The translations under genes and the position numbers were made by a program. From contig JAFRHH010000006.1 of NCBI GenBank assembly GCA_017433405.1, forward strand, positions 1-35,767: a DNA stretch of 35,767 nucleotides. The letters run 5' to 3'. Below are positions 1 through 7,671 of this stretch, piece after piece. Every line of letters starts with the position of its first letter. Position 1 is the first letter of the stretch. Below the pieces are notes generated by a model. It ran no database searches. It saw only the letters and a list, made by a program, of their open reading frames with translations, and was not told the DNA's origin. This stretch comes from Clostridia bacterium. Lineage in GTDB: Bacteria > Bacillota > Clostridia > Christensenellales > Aristaeellaceae.

Positions 1-2681
1 ACTCCGTCATCCGTTTCGGTGATCGTGTACTCGTATATCCCTTCCGCAGTGTACTCGATCTCGCCAAAGTCTACCGTCGGCACGGTCTTCGTTGCGTTCT
101 TGACGATGTTGCCCTCGTCATTTACGCCTTCAGGCATCGGCGCACCGTCTACCGGCGCCAGCGTGAACTCGAAGCTCTCCGCATTGCCCCAGTCATTGAT
201 CGACTTCGTCGCGTACAGATGCTTCTTCCCGCTTATCTTCTCTTCGATCTTTGTGTTCGTAAATGTTCCGACATTAATTGCTCCACTATCACCAGATGGA
301 AGAACCTGATTTGTCTCTCCGTCATAAATAGTGATAGTGATATTATTATCACCTTCGTCTTTAGCATGAACTCTCAGCTTTATAACATGGGTATCATAGT
401 CGATTCCACCCTTTTCTTCGTCAGCTGGAATAGTTTCTTCGATAATATAGTAGAAGTCTTTTTCCTCAATCTGGCCGGAAGAATTCTTCAAATCCTTTTC
501 TGTGTAGGTAAATTTATCAAATCCTAAGCTGCCAGTATTTGCTTTTCCTGTTACTGTTCCTTTGGGAGTAGATGTAATCTTATTCCAGCTTGAATCCGTC
601 TGGAAAAGCTTAAACTCAAAAGTCTTCTCGGATGCCGTTTCATTGTTTGATCCATCTACCAGTCTCTTAGTAAACAGTATACCCTTCTCGCCCTTTGACT
701 GATAGCTACGCTCATGACGATAGAAATGCCACTCCGTTGTTGAATGTACTTTGCCACCAGTCAGAATCCATCCAGCACCATTATACTGATTAATCTCATT
801 TGCATGCGGCGCAAGGAAGAGACCAGAAGCATTGTTGAATACTACTTTTCCCTTAGATTCATAAACATTGAAGGTAATATGTTCAAAAATTACTTTATCA
901 ACAGCAGTATTTTGATCCTGATCCCCATTAAGGGCAGATGTCGTACTCTTCACCGGGTTTTTATATCCAGTATCAGCGAGTGTTTTCCCATCTGATTCAT
1001 ATACATATACTTCGAACTCGCCAACCGTCACATCTCCCGTTCCGGGAATATTGAAAACAATACTTTGTCCTGCCTTTTTGTGCAGCTGCCACCCATCAGT
1101 TGCAATAGTATTTTTGATATTACTACAGTCGACATAAATAGTAGTGTTATCCGGAAAATCTCTCAGATCGAGAGTTTTATCATTGCTATCTTTGACTGGT
1201 GGAATAAGTGTTGTTTTAGACGCTAATGAAGCAGACTTTTTTGTCCCTTCTTCTATAAGCGTCGACACATAACCATCGATTTCACTCTTTGTTTTGATAA
1301 TCGGTGTAACAACAACTTTATTCGAAGTGCTATCATGAAGCTTATTTGCATCATAATCAGCCTTTGTCATATAAACATCCGAACTTACTACATTGCCACC
1401 TGCAAGCCAAATTTCCGAACCATCGTCAATACTTCCAACATAGAAAGGAATCGCGTTGGAGCCGCTTCCGTCTATTTCAATACTTTGAGAACCTGTCTGC
1501 CAGAAAGAATGGACGGCAAAATTCGTTTCCGTATGTACAGTTTGCTCATATCGGTCTGCAATAATACCAAATTCAACCGCATCACCAAGAATATTCGACG
1601 GGCGCAAAGCGCTTTCTAATTCACTATTTGACAGTGTAAATTTGTACTCTTTGTGTTGAATATGATTATTACTATCAATTTCCTCCTGGTAACCAGCATA
1701 TTCATAGGTACAACCATTAATAGCAAGAGGAATTGTATATCCCGCTGCCTTTACCGGGCCTTCTGTTATATCCTGTGTTCCCTTTTTAATTATTGTTGCA
1801 CTGATATTCCGCCAAGCATCTGAGTACTTCTGACTGTCAGACCAAACAGAATCAAAGGGAATTACAACTCGATTGGAGGTTCCGTCTGATTTTAGCGAAA
1901 CCGTATAATAATAATGCTTATTCTGATCAGTACTGCTTGTGGCATCCATCAGAACATAATACTGACCTTCTTCAATGACAGCAGGATTATCGAATTCAAG
2001 AACAACATCCAGTTCCTTGGTATTTCCCTGCTTAAATCCAACCTGATAATCAATCAAGCCACCCGTAACGCTGCCGTTGGATGTAAGTGGATCATATCCC
2101 TCAATTCCCCCATTCATGAGGGCACTGAACTTTCCGTCGTTTTGATCATTATTGGCCCACTGCTTGAGTACTTCTAATGTAGTCGGGACATTCCCTTGAA
2201 CAAGCCTGACCCTCATATTGGCTTTCTGCTCAGGTGTCAGATCTGCAAAGTTTTTGCGTTGATCTGACTGTCCGTTTTGGTTGCCTTCGAAAACAGAAAT
2301 GGATTTACTGTATCCCTTTTTACCAACCATGTCATTAACATTGACTATGGCCCACGGAGTGTCCCAACTTAGATTTGAGACTGTGCTTTTATCGCTTACA
2401 TCTGCGGGGGCTACAATGATATAATATTCCCCCTCAGCCTTAGGTACAGGAATCTCTGTATTCCCGCTATAGTCATAAAAACTGATTCCAATGTCAAAGC
2501 TGTCCTGGGAATTAACGAGTGTCCCGGATGTGTTTGACTTTATCTCTATAACGGTGTTTTTATTTCCGTCTTCCTCTACCGGATTCTCAATTTCAGTAGC
2601 AAATGCTGAAATCGGCATCACATTGATAACCATCAGTAAGGCTATCAACATAGCGACGAGCTTCTTTAAACGATACTTCAT
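1..2681 (-). CDS. Large secreted adhesin / pilin-isopeptide (Spy0128-type) repeat protein, C-terminus beyond left edge
   Basis: The frame is open from an ATG at 2681 (AGGAG about 8 nt upstream) to base 1, giving about 893 visible residues with no stop. Residues 1-28 form a signal peptide (KKLVAMLIALLMVINV, cut near AFA-TE). The middle, with NFAVHSFW near residue 375 and GLFLAPHANEI...EWHFYR near 612-655, resembles the 'choice-of-anchor A' adhesive domains of Gram-positive surface proteins. Two pilin isopeptide-linkage (FctA/Spy0128-like) modules follow: one near 680-800 (EKTFEFKLF ... YYIIEE) and one from about 820 to the edge (ESFEFTLAP ... YEYTITET). Such modules normally build covalently stabilised fimbrial stalks, so more repeats and an anchor probably lie outside the window. 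Base composition is AT-rich over about 245-2681 but GC-rich over 1-245, so the gene looks mosaic. Family assignment is fairly sure; the ligand is unknown. Confidence 0.8.
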   Translation of the reverse strand, partial: MKYRLKKLVAMLIALLMVINVMPISAFATEIENPVEEDGNKNTVIEIKSNTSGTLVNSQDSFDIGISFYDYSGNTEIPVPKAEGEYYIIVAPADVSDKSTVSNLSWDTPWAIVNVNDMVGKKGYSKSISVFEGNQNGQSDQRKNFADLTPEQKANMRVRLVQGNVPTTLEVLKQWANNDQNDGKFSALMNGGIEGYDPLTSNGSVTGGLIDYQVGFKQGNTKELDVVLEFDNPAVIEEGQYYVLMDATSSTDQNKHYYYTVSLKSDGTSNRVVIPFDSVWSDSQKYSDAWRNISATIIKKGTQDITEGPVKAAGYTIPLAINGCTYEYAGYQEEIDSNNHIQHKEYKFTLSNSELESALRPSNILGDAVEFGIIADRYEQTVHTETNFAVHSFWQTGSQSIEIDGSGSNAIPFYVGSIDDGSEIWLAGGNVVSSDVYMTKADYDANKLHDSTSNKVVVTPIIKTKSEIDGYVSTLIEEGTKKSASLASKTTLIPPVKDSNDKTLDLRDFPDNTTIYVDCSNIKNTIATDGWQLHKKAGQSIVFNIPGTGDVTVGEFEVYVYESDGKTLADTGYKNPVKSTTSALNGDQDQNTAVDKVIFEHITFNVYESKGKVVFNNASGLFLAPHANEINQYNGAGWILTGGKVHSTTEWHFYRHERSYQSKGEKGILFTKRLVDGSNNETASEKTFEFKLFQTDSSWNKITSTPKGTVTGKANTGSLGFDKFTYTEKDLKNSSGQIEEKDFYYIIEETIPADEEKGGIDYDTHVIKLRVHAKDEGDNNITITIYDGETNQVLPSGDSGAINVGTFTNTKIEEKISGKKHLYATKSINDWGNAESFEFTLAPVDGAPMPEGVNDEGNIVKNATKTVPTVDFGEIEYTAEGIYEYTITETDDG

Positions 2682-2737
2682 GGTCACAGCTCCTTCGTCA
2701 CAGGTTCTTCGAGTCATGGTAAGGGAAAGCTCTGAAA

Positions 2738-2760
2738 CCGTACCCGAAACTCGGGTACGG
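2738..2760 (-). terminator. Perfect hairpin between the two surface-protein genes
   Basis: CCGTACCCGA (2738-2747) pairs with TCGGGTACGG (2751-2760) around a 3-nt loop. It lies just after the stop of the 1036-residue protein gene. Only TTTC follows on the minus strand, so it is a weak terminator or a processing/attenuation hairpin in front of the downstream adhesin gene. Confidence 0.5.
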
Positions 2761-2768
2761 CAAAATAC

Positions 2769-5700
2769 TTATTCAGCGGATGTCAAATCCTCAGCTGTTT
2801 CCTCCTGAGGCAACTCGACGTCTGTCTTTTGCTCTAATTCCTCGGACAGCTCGAATTCATCCGGAACCTTGATTAAAGCGATCACACGGTAGTTATACCG
2901 ATTTGCTTCCTCAGTAACCAGCAGATCCAGTGTTTCACCGGTCGCATTCTCCATGTCTTCCCATACTTCATTATCAAGGCTTCTCTGCCACTGTAAGTCA
3001 TACTTCAGGCCGTCCATTCCATTTGCTGTAGCCTTAAAGTGCGCAACTGCCCCAATCGCCGGCGTCCCATCCCATGTAATACCGAATGAGAGGGACGCAC
3101 CTTCCGGAAGTTCAAATTCTTCTTTTTCTTCCTCAGCCTTCGTCAGGTTGGCCAGCGCGATATACTTCGCGGCGGCTTCCTCGTCTTCGCTATAGAGGGT
3201 GGCCCAGGTTTCGTCGATGTCCTTGACGATGACTTCCGTGCCGGCTTCCAGGTGCTCGATCGCTTCCGCACCCTCTTCGGTGCTGGCGAAGACATCGGCG
3301 CCTTCTTCGTTCACGGTAGCCTTGTAGTAGCCTTCCGGCAGCTCGGCTTCTTCTTCGGTGGCTTCCTCGGCCGCAGCCGCAGTCAGGTTCGCCAGGGCGA
3401 TGTACTTCGCCGCGGCTTCCTCGTCCTCGTTATAGAGGATCGCCCAGGTCTCATCGATATTCTTCACGATGACTTCCGCGCCGGCTTCGAGGTGCTCGAT
3501 GGCCTCGACGCCTTCCTCGGTGCTGGCGAAGACGTCAGCGCCTTCTTCGTTGATAATGGCTTTATAGAACCCTTCGGGGAGCTCCGCCTCGGCGGTCTCT
3601 TCCGTCACGGGGGTCTCTTCTTCAGCTGTCTTCGCGGTCAGGTCAGCCAGGGCGACGTACTTCGCCGCGGCTTCAGTGTCCTCATTGTACAGGATGGCCC
3701 AGGTTTCGTCAAGCGCCCTGACCTGCACTTCGGTGTTCGCTTCCAGATGATCAACCGCCTCAGCGCCCTCTTCGATGCTCTCGAAGACGTCGGCGCCGTT
3801 CTCGTTGACGATGGCGGTAAAGTAGGCGGCAGCTTCCGTCTCCTCAGCGGCTTCGGCTTCGGTTTCTTCAGTTGCTTCTTCCTCGGCGGCCTTCGCGGTC
3901 ACGTCGCTCAGTTTGATGTACTGGGCGGGCGTTTCGACGACGGCTTCCGCTTCGTCAGCGGCTTCGCCCTCGACGGCTTCGGTGGTTTCTTCGGCCTTCA
4001 CGGGCTCGGCGTAGAGAACCGCCCAGGTTTCATCCGCGGCCTTCACCCAGACTTCCGCGCCGGCTTCGAGATGGCCGGTCACTTCCGCGCCTTCCTCGGC
4101 GGCAGCGAAGAGATCCGCGCCGTTTTCGTTGACGGTCACCAGGGCGTACCCAATGGCGGCCTTGTCATCCTCTGCGGGAGCCGCTTCCCCGGTCACCTCT
4201 TCGGCGCCCTCGGCGGCGGGTTCGGTCTCTTCGGTCTTACCCGTATCTTCGGTCTTCTCAGTTTCCTCGGTGGTTTCCGTTTCTTCGGTCTTTTCAGTCT
4301 CTTCGGTCTCTACCGCTTCTTCCGCAGGCTCCGTCTCCTCGGCGGGCGCTTCTTCGGTGGCCTGCTCGGGAACGATCTGATATTCATCGGAGAAGTTGTC
4401 CTCTTCGATCTTGAACCGATAGAGGTTGTGGATGTTATCCTCGGTCAGCTCCAGGATCATGGTCCGGCTGTAGCCGATCTTATGCCACTTCTCTTCGCCG
4501 GCGGCCTTGGACTGCCAGACGATGTAGTTCTCGGAGAGGTCGCCGTCCGCGTTTGCCTGCAGGAGCACCGCGTCGCCCACCTCGAAGGACTCGCCTTCCA
4601 CGGTCACCCAGCCATGGAGCGGAGCCTTGGGGGCTTCTTCCACAACTTCCTCAGTCGGGATTTCTTCCGGAGCGGTTCCTTCAATATTATTGGAAGCTTC
4701 TTCGGTCACTTCCTCGGGTTTGATCTCTTCGATGGCTTCCTGTGTTTCTCTTTCAACCGTTGTATCGATTACGATTTCGGGGATTTCTTCACTATTCCGG
4801 ACTTCGGTCTGTTTGGTTTCAGCCTTCAGGGAGAAGGCCGTATCTTTATCGGCAGTCAGGACGATATCGTAGGCAGCGCCGACTTCGGCGTTCAGGGTGT
4901 AGAGGTAAGCGATCCGGGGATCAGTCGGATCCTGCTCAGCGGCTTCGGTGAAGACGGCTCCGTTTCCGTTGATGGAAACGCTGACCGCCTCACCCGCGTT
5001 CAGGGACAGGGCCAGAACGATGGCTTCCGTTGCGTCCGCGTTCAGGTGAACGATGACGGGAACGTTCGCGGGGATCGTCCCGGAGACCCGGGAGCCGACC
5101 GCCAGGGTTGCCTCGACGGGAGCGACCGTCTCCACGACTTCCTCGACGATCTCATCCTCGCCGCCTTCGACGGCCGCGGGCTCCGTCACCGGCTCTTCCG
5201 CGGGAACCTCTTCCTCAGCGGGAGCGGCGGGCGTCTCGGCCGGCTCATCCATTTTGTCCAGATCGGAGGACTGGATCAGCTCGGGCGTCACTTCGGGAAC
5301 ATTCTGGGCGAGCGCTTCCGGCGTTACGAACCCGGCGTCGCCATCCTCGAAGTCCTCGTACTCGATCTCGCCGTCAGACCAGTCGTCTTCATCTTCATTA
5401 TTATTGGAAGCTTCTTCAGCCTGACGGGCGGCCTCTTCTTCAGCAGCCTTTTTGGCAGCCTCTTCGGCCTTCCGGGCTTCTTCCTCGGCAGCGCGCTTCG
5501 CCTCTTCTTCAGCAGCCTGGCGGGCAGCTTCCTCGGCAGCCTTCCGAGCTTCCTCTTCAGCGATTCTCCGCGCCTCTTCCTCGGCAGCCCTGCGCGCTTC
5601 TTCCTCAGCCGCGATCCGGGCCGCTTCCTCTTCGGCCGCGATCCGGGCTTCCTCTTCAGCGCGGGCTGCTTCCTCAGCCGCGATGCGGGCCGCTTCCTCT

Positions 5701-5879
5701 TCAGCCGCGATGCGCGCGGCCTCTTCGGCCGCCGCCTGAGCCGCGGCTTCCTGTTCGGCGGCGATACGCGCCGCCTCCAGGGTCGCTTCGTCCGGCTCTT
5801 CGGCGAAGGCACCGGCGATGCTGGTCATCAGCAGCGCGATGATGCACAGTGCGGAGATCCACTTCTTAAACCGTTTCAT
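2769..5879 (-). CDS. Secreted Ala/Glu-rich coiled-coil protein with four SH3-like repeats
   Basis: This 1036-residue protein starts with a clear signal peptide (KKWISALCIIALLMTSIAGAFA). Residues about 27-160 are a highly charged run built from variations of EEEARRAAEEEA, predicted to be a long helix or coiled coil. An all-beta segment (about 260-360) and an Ig-like segment with paired Trp residues (about 418-503) follow, separated by Glu/Thr/Ala linkers. Four SH3-like repeats occupy roughly 577-915, each beginning near NENGADLF or NEEGADVFAS and containing DETWAxLY and YIALANLT. A second Ig-like segment (WQRSLDNEVWEDM) ends the protein. No LPXTG, transmembrane anchor or C-terminal sorting motif is visible, so it may be released or held by SH3-cell wall contacts. 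A weak Shine-Dalgarno (AAGGTAGGG) precedes the ATG. I do not recognise a named family for the whole protein. Confidence 0.85.
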   Translation of the reverse strand: MKRFKKWISALCIIALLMTSIAGAFAEEPDEATLEAARIAAEQEAAAQAAAEEAARIAAEEEAARIAAEEAARAEEEARIAAEEEAARIAAEEEARRAAEEEARRIAEEEARKAAEEAARQAAEEEAKRAAEEEARKAEEAAKKAAEEEAARQAEEASNNNEDEDDWSDGEIEYEDFEDGDAGFVTPEALAQNVPEVTPELIQSSDLDKMDEPAETPAAPAEEEVPAEEPVTEPAAVEGGEDEIVEEVVETVAPVEATLAVGSRVSGTIPANVPVIVHLNADATEAIVLALSLNAGEAVSVSINGNGAVFTEAAEQDPTDPRIAYLYTLNAEVGAAYDIVLTADKDTAFSLKAETKQTEVRNSEEIPEIVIDTTVERETQEAIEEIKPEEVTEEASNNIEGTAPEEIPTEEVVEEAPKAPLHGWVTVEGESFEVGDAVLLQANADGDLSENYIVWQSKAAGEEKWHKIGYSRTMILELTEDNIHNLYRFKIEEDNFSDEYQIVPEQATEEAPAEETEPAEEAVETEETEKTEETETTEETEKTEDTGKTEETEPAAEGAEEVTGEAAPAEDDKAAIGYALVTVNENGADLFAAAEEGAEVTGHLEAGAEVWVKAADETWAVLYAEPVKAEETTEAVEGEAADEAEAVVETPAQYIKLSDVTAKAAEEEATEETEAEAAEETEAAAYFTAIVNENGADVFESIEEGAEAVDHLEANTEVQVRALDETWAILYNEDTEAAAKYVALADLTAKTAEEETPVTEETAEAELPEGFYKAIINEEGADVFASTEEGVEAIEHLEAGAEVIVKNIDETWAILYNEDEEAAAKYIALANLTAAAAEEATEEEAELPEGYYKATVNEEGADVFASTEEGAEAIEHLEAGTEVIVKDIDETWATLYSEDEEAAAKYIALANLTKAEEEKEEFELPEGASLSFGITWDGTPAIGAVAHFKATANGMDGLKYDLQWQRSLDNEVWEDMENATGETLDLLVTEEANRYNYRVIALIKVPDEFELSEELEQKTDVELPQEETAEDLTSAE
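3135..4150 (-). repeat. Four tandem SH3-like module repeats inside the coiled-coil protein gene
   Basis: Four units start near 4150, 3834, 3570 and 3333 (reading on the minus strand). The last two are the most alike, sharing NEEGADVFASTEEG, IEHLEAG and DEEAAAKYIALANLT, which suggests recent duplication; the first is the most diverged and carries an insert before YIKLSD. Confidence 0.8.
5400..5790 (-). repeat. Low-complexity Ala/Glu/Arg helical repeat region
   Basis: About 130 residues of repeating EEEAARIAA / EEEARRAA units encoded by quasi-repetitive GCC/GAG/GCG codons. The repetitive DNA creates long open frames in other frames and on the other strand, and could change length by slippage. 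Confidence 0.75.
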
Positions 5880-6035
5880 CCTGATCCCTACCTTTTCTAC
5901 GTCGTCCTGTCGTAGAGTTTCAAGTTTCGGACCGTGTTTCCCATCGGATCGGCTCTTTCAGTTACTTCCTGGTTACATTGAAGCCGTTTTTCAGGTTTTC
6001 CTGTGTTCCCCAATGGGTGCACTTATCCAGCAAAG

Positions 6036-6064
6036 ATGATAGCATAAAAAAACATGCATTGCAA
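6036..6064 (-). promoter_or_regulatory. Sigma-70-type promoter for the coiled-coil protein gene
   Basis: On the minus strand -35 TTGCAA (6064-6059) and -10 TATCAT (6041-6036) are 17 nt apart. Transcription would start near 6029, leaving a leader of about 150 nt before the ATG at 5879. The leader holds small hairpins such as CAGG-AAAA-CCTG and a CGGCT...AGCCG pairing, but I cannot match it to a known riboswitch. Confidence 0.6.
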
Positions 6065-6556
6065 GGGGTTTTTGTCATTTTTGAAAAAAAAAGGTAAATT
6101 CCCTCAAACCCTTTGAAATCATTAGCTTTGGAAGATAATCCGCGGTCAGGGCGGGGATTACTTTCGTCCATTTTCCTTTCTGTCCGAATGTAACTTAAAC
6201 GTCATGTTTTCCCGGTTTTTCTGTCATCCTTTGACCGTTTCAAACTCATGTTATATAAATTTAACCTGTCTGTTCCGGTCATAATCGCTTCCATTTTTTG
6301 CTTTTCTTTAGCAGAGTAAATAGTTGAATTTACCCATTTATGACGGCCGAAAGCCCTTTTTCTTTCCCATTGGTATCGGTTCCGAACATTTTTTATTACG
6401 ATTTTGTTTCGATTTATTCTATTCTATTGCGTGAAAAAGACCATCCGGGGACGTTGGCGCATGTTTTCTCGGTCTAAGCCGGCCATTGGCCGCCATTTCC
6501 CTTTCCCGCCCTTTATTTTCAACGGGTTCTGGGTTTTTGTTTTTTTCTGTTTTTCC
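6065..6556. other. AT-rich intergenic stretch without a recognisable gene
   Basis: This pyrimidine- and AT-rich stretch has no start codon with a ribosome binding site and no protein-like reading frame. Apart from the candidate promoter at 6231-6259 I see no assignable feature. Confidence 0.6.
6231..6259 (+). promoter_or_regulatory. Candidate plus-strand promoter in gene-free region
   Basis: TTGACC (6231-6236) and TATAAA (6254-6259) are spaced 17 nt. No coding frame with a ribosome binding site follows before the hairpins at 6557-6686, so if active it would make a non-coding RNA of about 0.4 kb. Confidence 0.35.
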
Positions 6557-6624
6557 CTTGACAGCCTGTTTCCGGGAAACAGATCAGGCTCCCGGCCGGT
6601 TCTCCGGGAGCCTGATCTGTCAAG
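6557..6624. repeat. Nested inverted repeats (17-bp stem) with competing outer pairing
   Basis: 6579-6595 (ACAGATCAGGCTCCCGG) is perfectly complementary to 6604-6620 with an 8-nt loop. CTTGACAG at 6557-6564 is also complementary to CTGTCAAG at 6617-6624, so the outer and inner helices compete for 6617-6620. No T-run follows, so this is not a standard terminator. It could be a structured RNA, an attenuator-like switch or a protein-binding palindrome. Confidence 0.7.
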
Positions 6625-6652
6625 CCATGTCTATTTCGCTGATTTAGCGCTA

Positions 6653-6690
6653 AAACAGACCGAAGTCTGCTGTTTTCGGTCTGTTTATCT
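6653..6690 (+). terminator. 12-bp hairpin, possible terminator
   Basis: AAACAGACCGAA (6653-6664) pairs perfectly with TTCGGTCTGTTT (6675-6686) around a 10-nt loop, followed by ATCTTC. The U-tract is modest. It could end a transcript from the candidate promoter at 6231. Confidence 0.45.
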
Positions 6691-6711
6691 TCAGCTCTTT
6701 CGTTGTGTCCG

Positions 6712-6795
6712 TTTACAACTCTTTACAGTTTATCGATTCTTTTACAAGTCTTTACAACCCTTTACAGTTTCAATATCATTTTACAATTCTTCACA
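6712..6795 (+). promoter_or_regulatory. Helically phased TTTACA hexamer array (PhoP-box-like)
   Basis: TTTACA occurs at 6712, 6722, 6741, 6751, 6761 and 6780, and TTCACA at 6790. Steps are 10, 19, 10, 10, 19 and 10 bp, close to whole helical turns, all in one orientation and ending 27 bp before the -35 at 6822. Direct hexamers with 4-bp gaps are how OmpR-family response regulators bind; Bacillus PhoP boxes are TT(A/C/T)ACA-type repeats of this kind. Assignment to PhoP is inference. Confidence 0.6.
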
Positions 6796-6821
6796 ACTTT
6801 GTCAGGCTGTCCCCCGAAATC

Positions 6822-6850
6822 TTGACAGGAAAAAGGCTTTTCCCTACAAT
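6822..6850 (+). promoter_or_regulatory. Near-consensus promoter for the histidine phosphatase gene
   Basis: TTGACA (6822-6827), 17-nt spacer, TACAAT (6845-6850). Transcription would start near 6857, about 22 nt before the ATG and only a few bases before the Shine-Dalgarno. Confidence 0.8.
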
Positions 6851-6878
6851 GAGTTCAGATTGCAGAAGGAGCAAACCA

Positions 6879-7574
6879 ATGCGCATTATCTTTGTTCGCC
6901 ACGGGGAACCGAATTATGAAAAAGACTGTCTGACAGAAACCGGAAAGCGGCAGGCCGCGGCCGCCGCGGAGCGGCTGGTGCGGGAAGGGATTACAACTGT
7001 TTATTCCTCCCCCATGGGCCGGGCCCGGGAGACCGCCGCCTTCACAGCGGAGCGGCTGGGGCTGCCGATCCGGACGCTGGACTACATGCATGAAATCTCC
7101 TGGGGCGGAGAGGATACACCGGCGGAAGGCCACCCCTGGACGCTGAGCCAGTGGATGATCGATCAGGAAGATTTTGATTTCACCGGAAAGGACTGGCGGA
7201 AGCATCCCTATTACGCCCGGAATGTAGCCGTCCGGTACCTGGATGAGATCGCTGGAAAGTTTGACGACCTGCTTCTGGAGCACGGGTACCGGCACGAGGG
7301 CGGGCGGTACCTCTGCGAAACGGATACGCGGGAGACCTTCGCCGTGTTCAGCCACGGCGGATCCGGGGCCTGCGTGCTGGCGCACCTGCTGGCCCTTCCC
7401 TTCCCCTATGTCTGCACGGTGCTCCCCTATGAGTTTACCTCCATTATTATCCTGGAGTTTCCTGTAAGGAAAGGGGAATACGTTCATCCCCGGATTGAGC
7501 TGTTTAACGACACGGCTCATACGCTGGGGCTTTCCAGCGGACTGCAGTTTCAGAAAAAGGCTGATACGCAGTAA
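6879..7574 (+). CDS. Histidine phosphatase family protein (phosphoglycerate mutase-like)
   Basis: This 231-residue cytoplasmic protein opens with MRIIFVRHGE, the RHG catalytic signature (His8 is the phospho-acceptor). YSSPMGRARETA (near residue 45) is the typical Arg-bearing second motif, and FSHGGSG near residue 166 supplies the second catalytic His. Histidine phosphatases of this size hydrolyse phosphomonoesters; the substrate cannot be read from sequence. AGAAGGAG lies 7 nt before this ATG; longer frames starting upstream would begin inside the promoter. The hexamer array just upstream, if a Pho-type operator, would fit a phosphate-regulated phosphatase. It is a single-gene unit convergent with the ROK kinase. 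Confidence 0.88.
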   Translation: MRIIFVRHGEPNYEKDCLTETGKRQAAAAAERLVREGITTVYSSPMGRARETAAFTAERLGLPIRTLDYMHEISWGGEDTPAEGHPWTLSQWMIDQEDFDFTGKDWRKHPYYARNVAVRYLDEIAGKFDDLLLEHGYRHEGGRYLCETDTRETFAVFSHGGSGACVLAHLLALPFPYVCTVLPYEFTSIIILEFPVRKGEYVHPRIELFNDTAHTLGLSSGLQFQKKADTQ

Positions 7575-7671
7575 ATGTACAATTAGTGTAATGGTATCGT
7601 TCTCCGGGGAGACATAATATAGAGGACATGAACTGACATGCGCTGCAATTTTTGATCAGACCTTCGTCATC

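Noticed and set aside
3252-5915. Long plus-strand open frame opposite the coiled-coil protein gene
   Set aside because: It is a mirror of the GC-rich, repeat-rich minus-strand gene: Phe/Gly/Leu-rich low-complexity product, no ribosome site. The minus strand has signal peptide, domains and promoter.
6712-6795. CRISPR-like spacing of TTTACA repeats
   Set aside because: Repeat unit is 6 bp at helical-turn spacing, far too short for CRISPR; it fits an operator array.
6404-6919. Possible small plus-strand gene in the 1 kb gap
   Set aside because: The frame runs through both hairpins, the hexamer array and the promoter, is Phe/Leu-rich and has no ribosome site.
7575-7671. Short leader-peptide frame near 7637
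   Set aside because: Five codons between convergent genes with no downstream gene in that direction; no attenuator partner.
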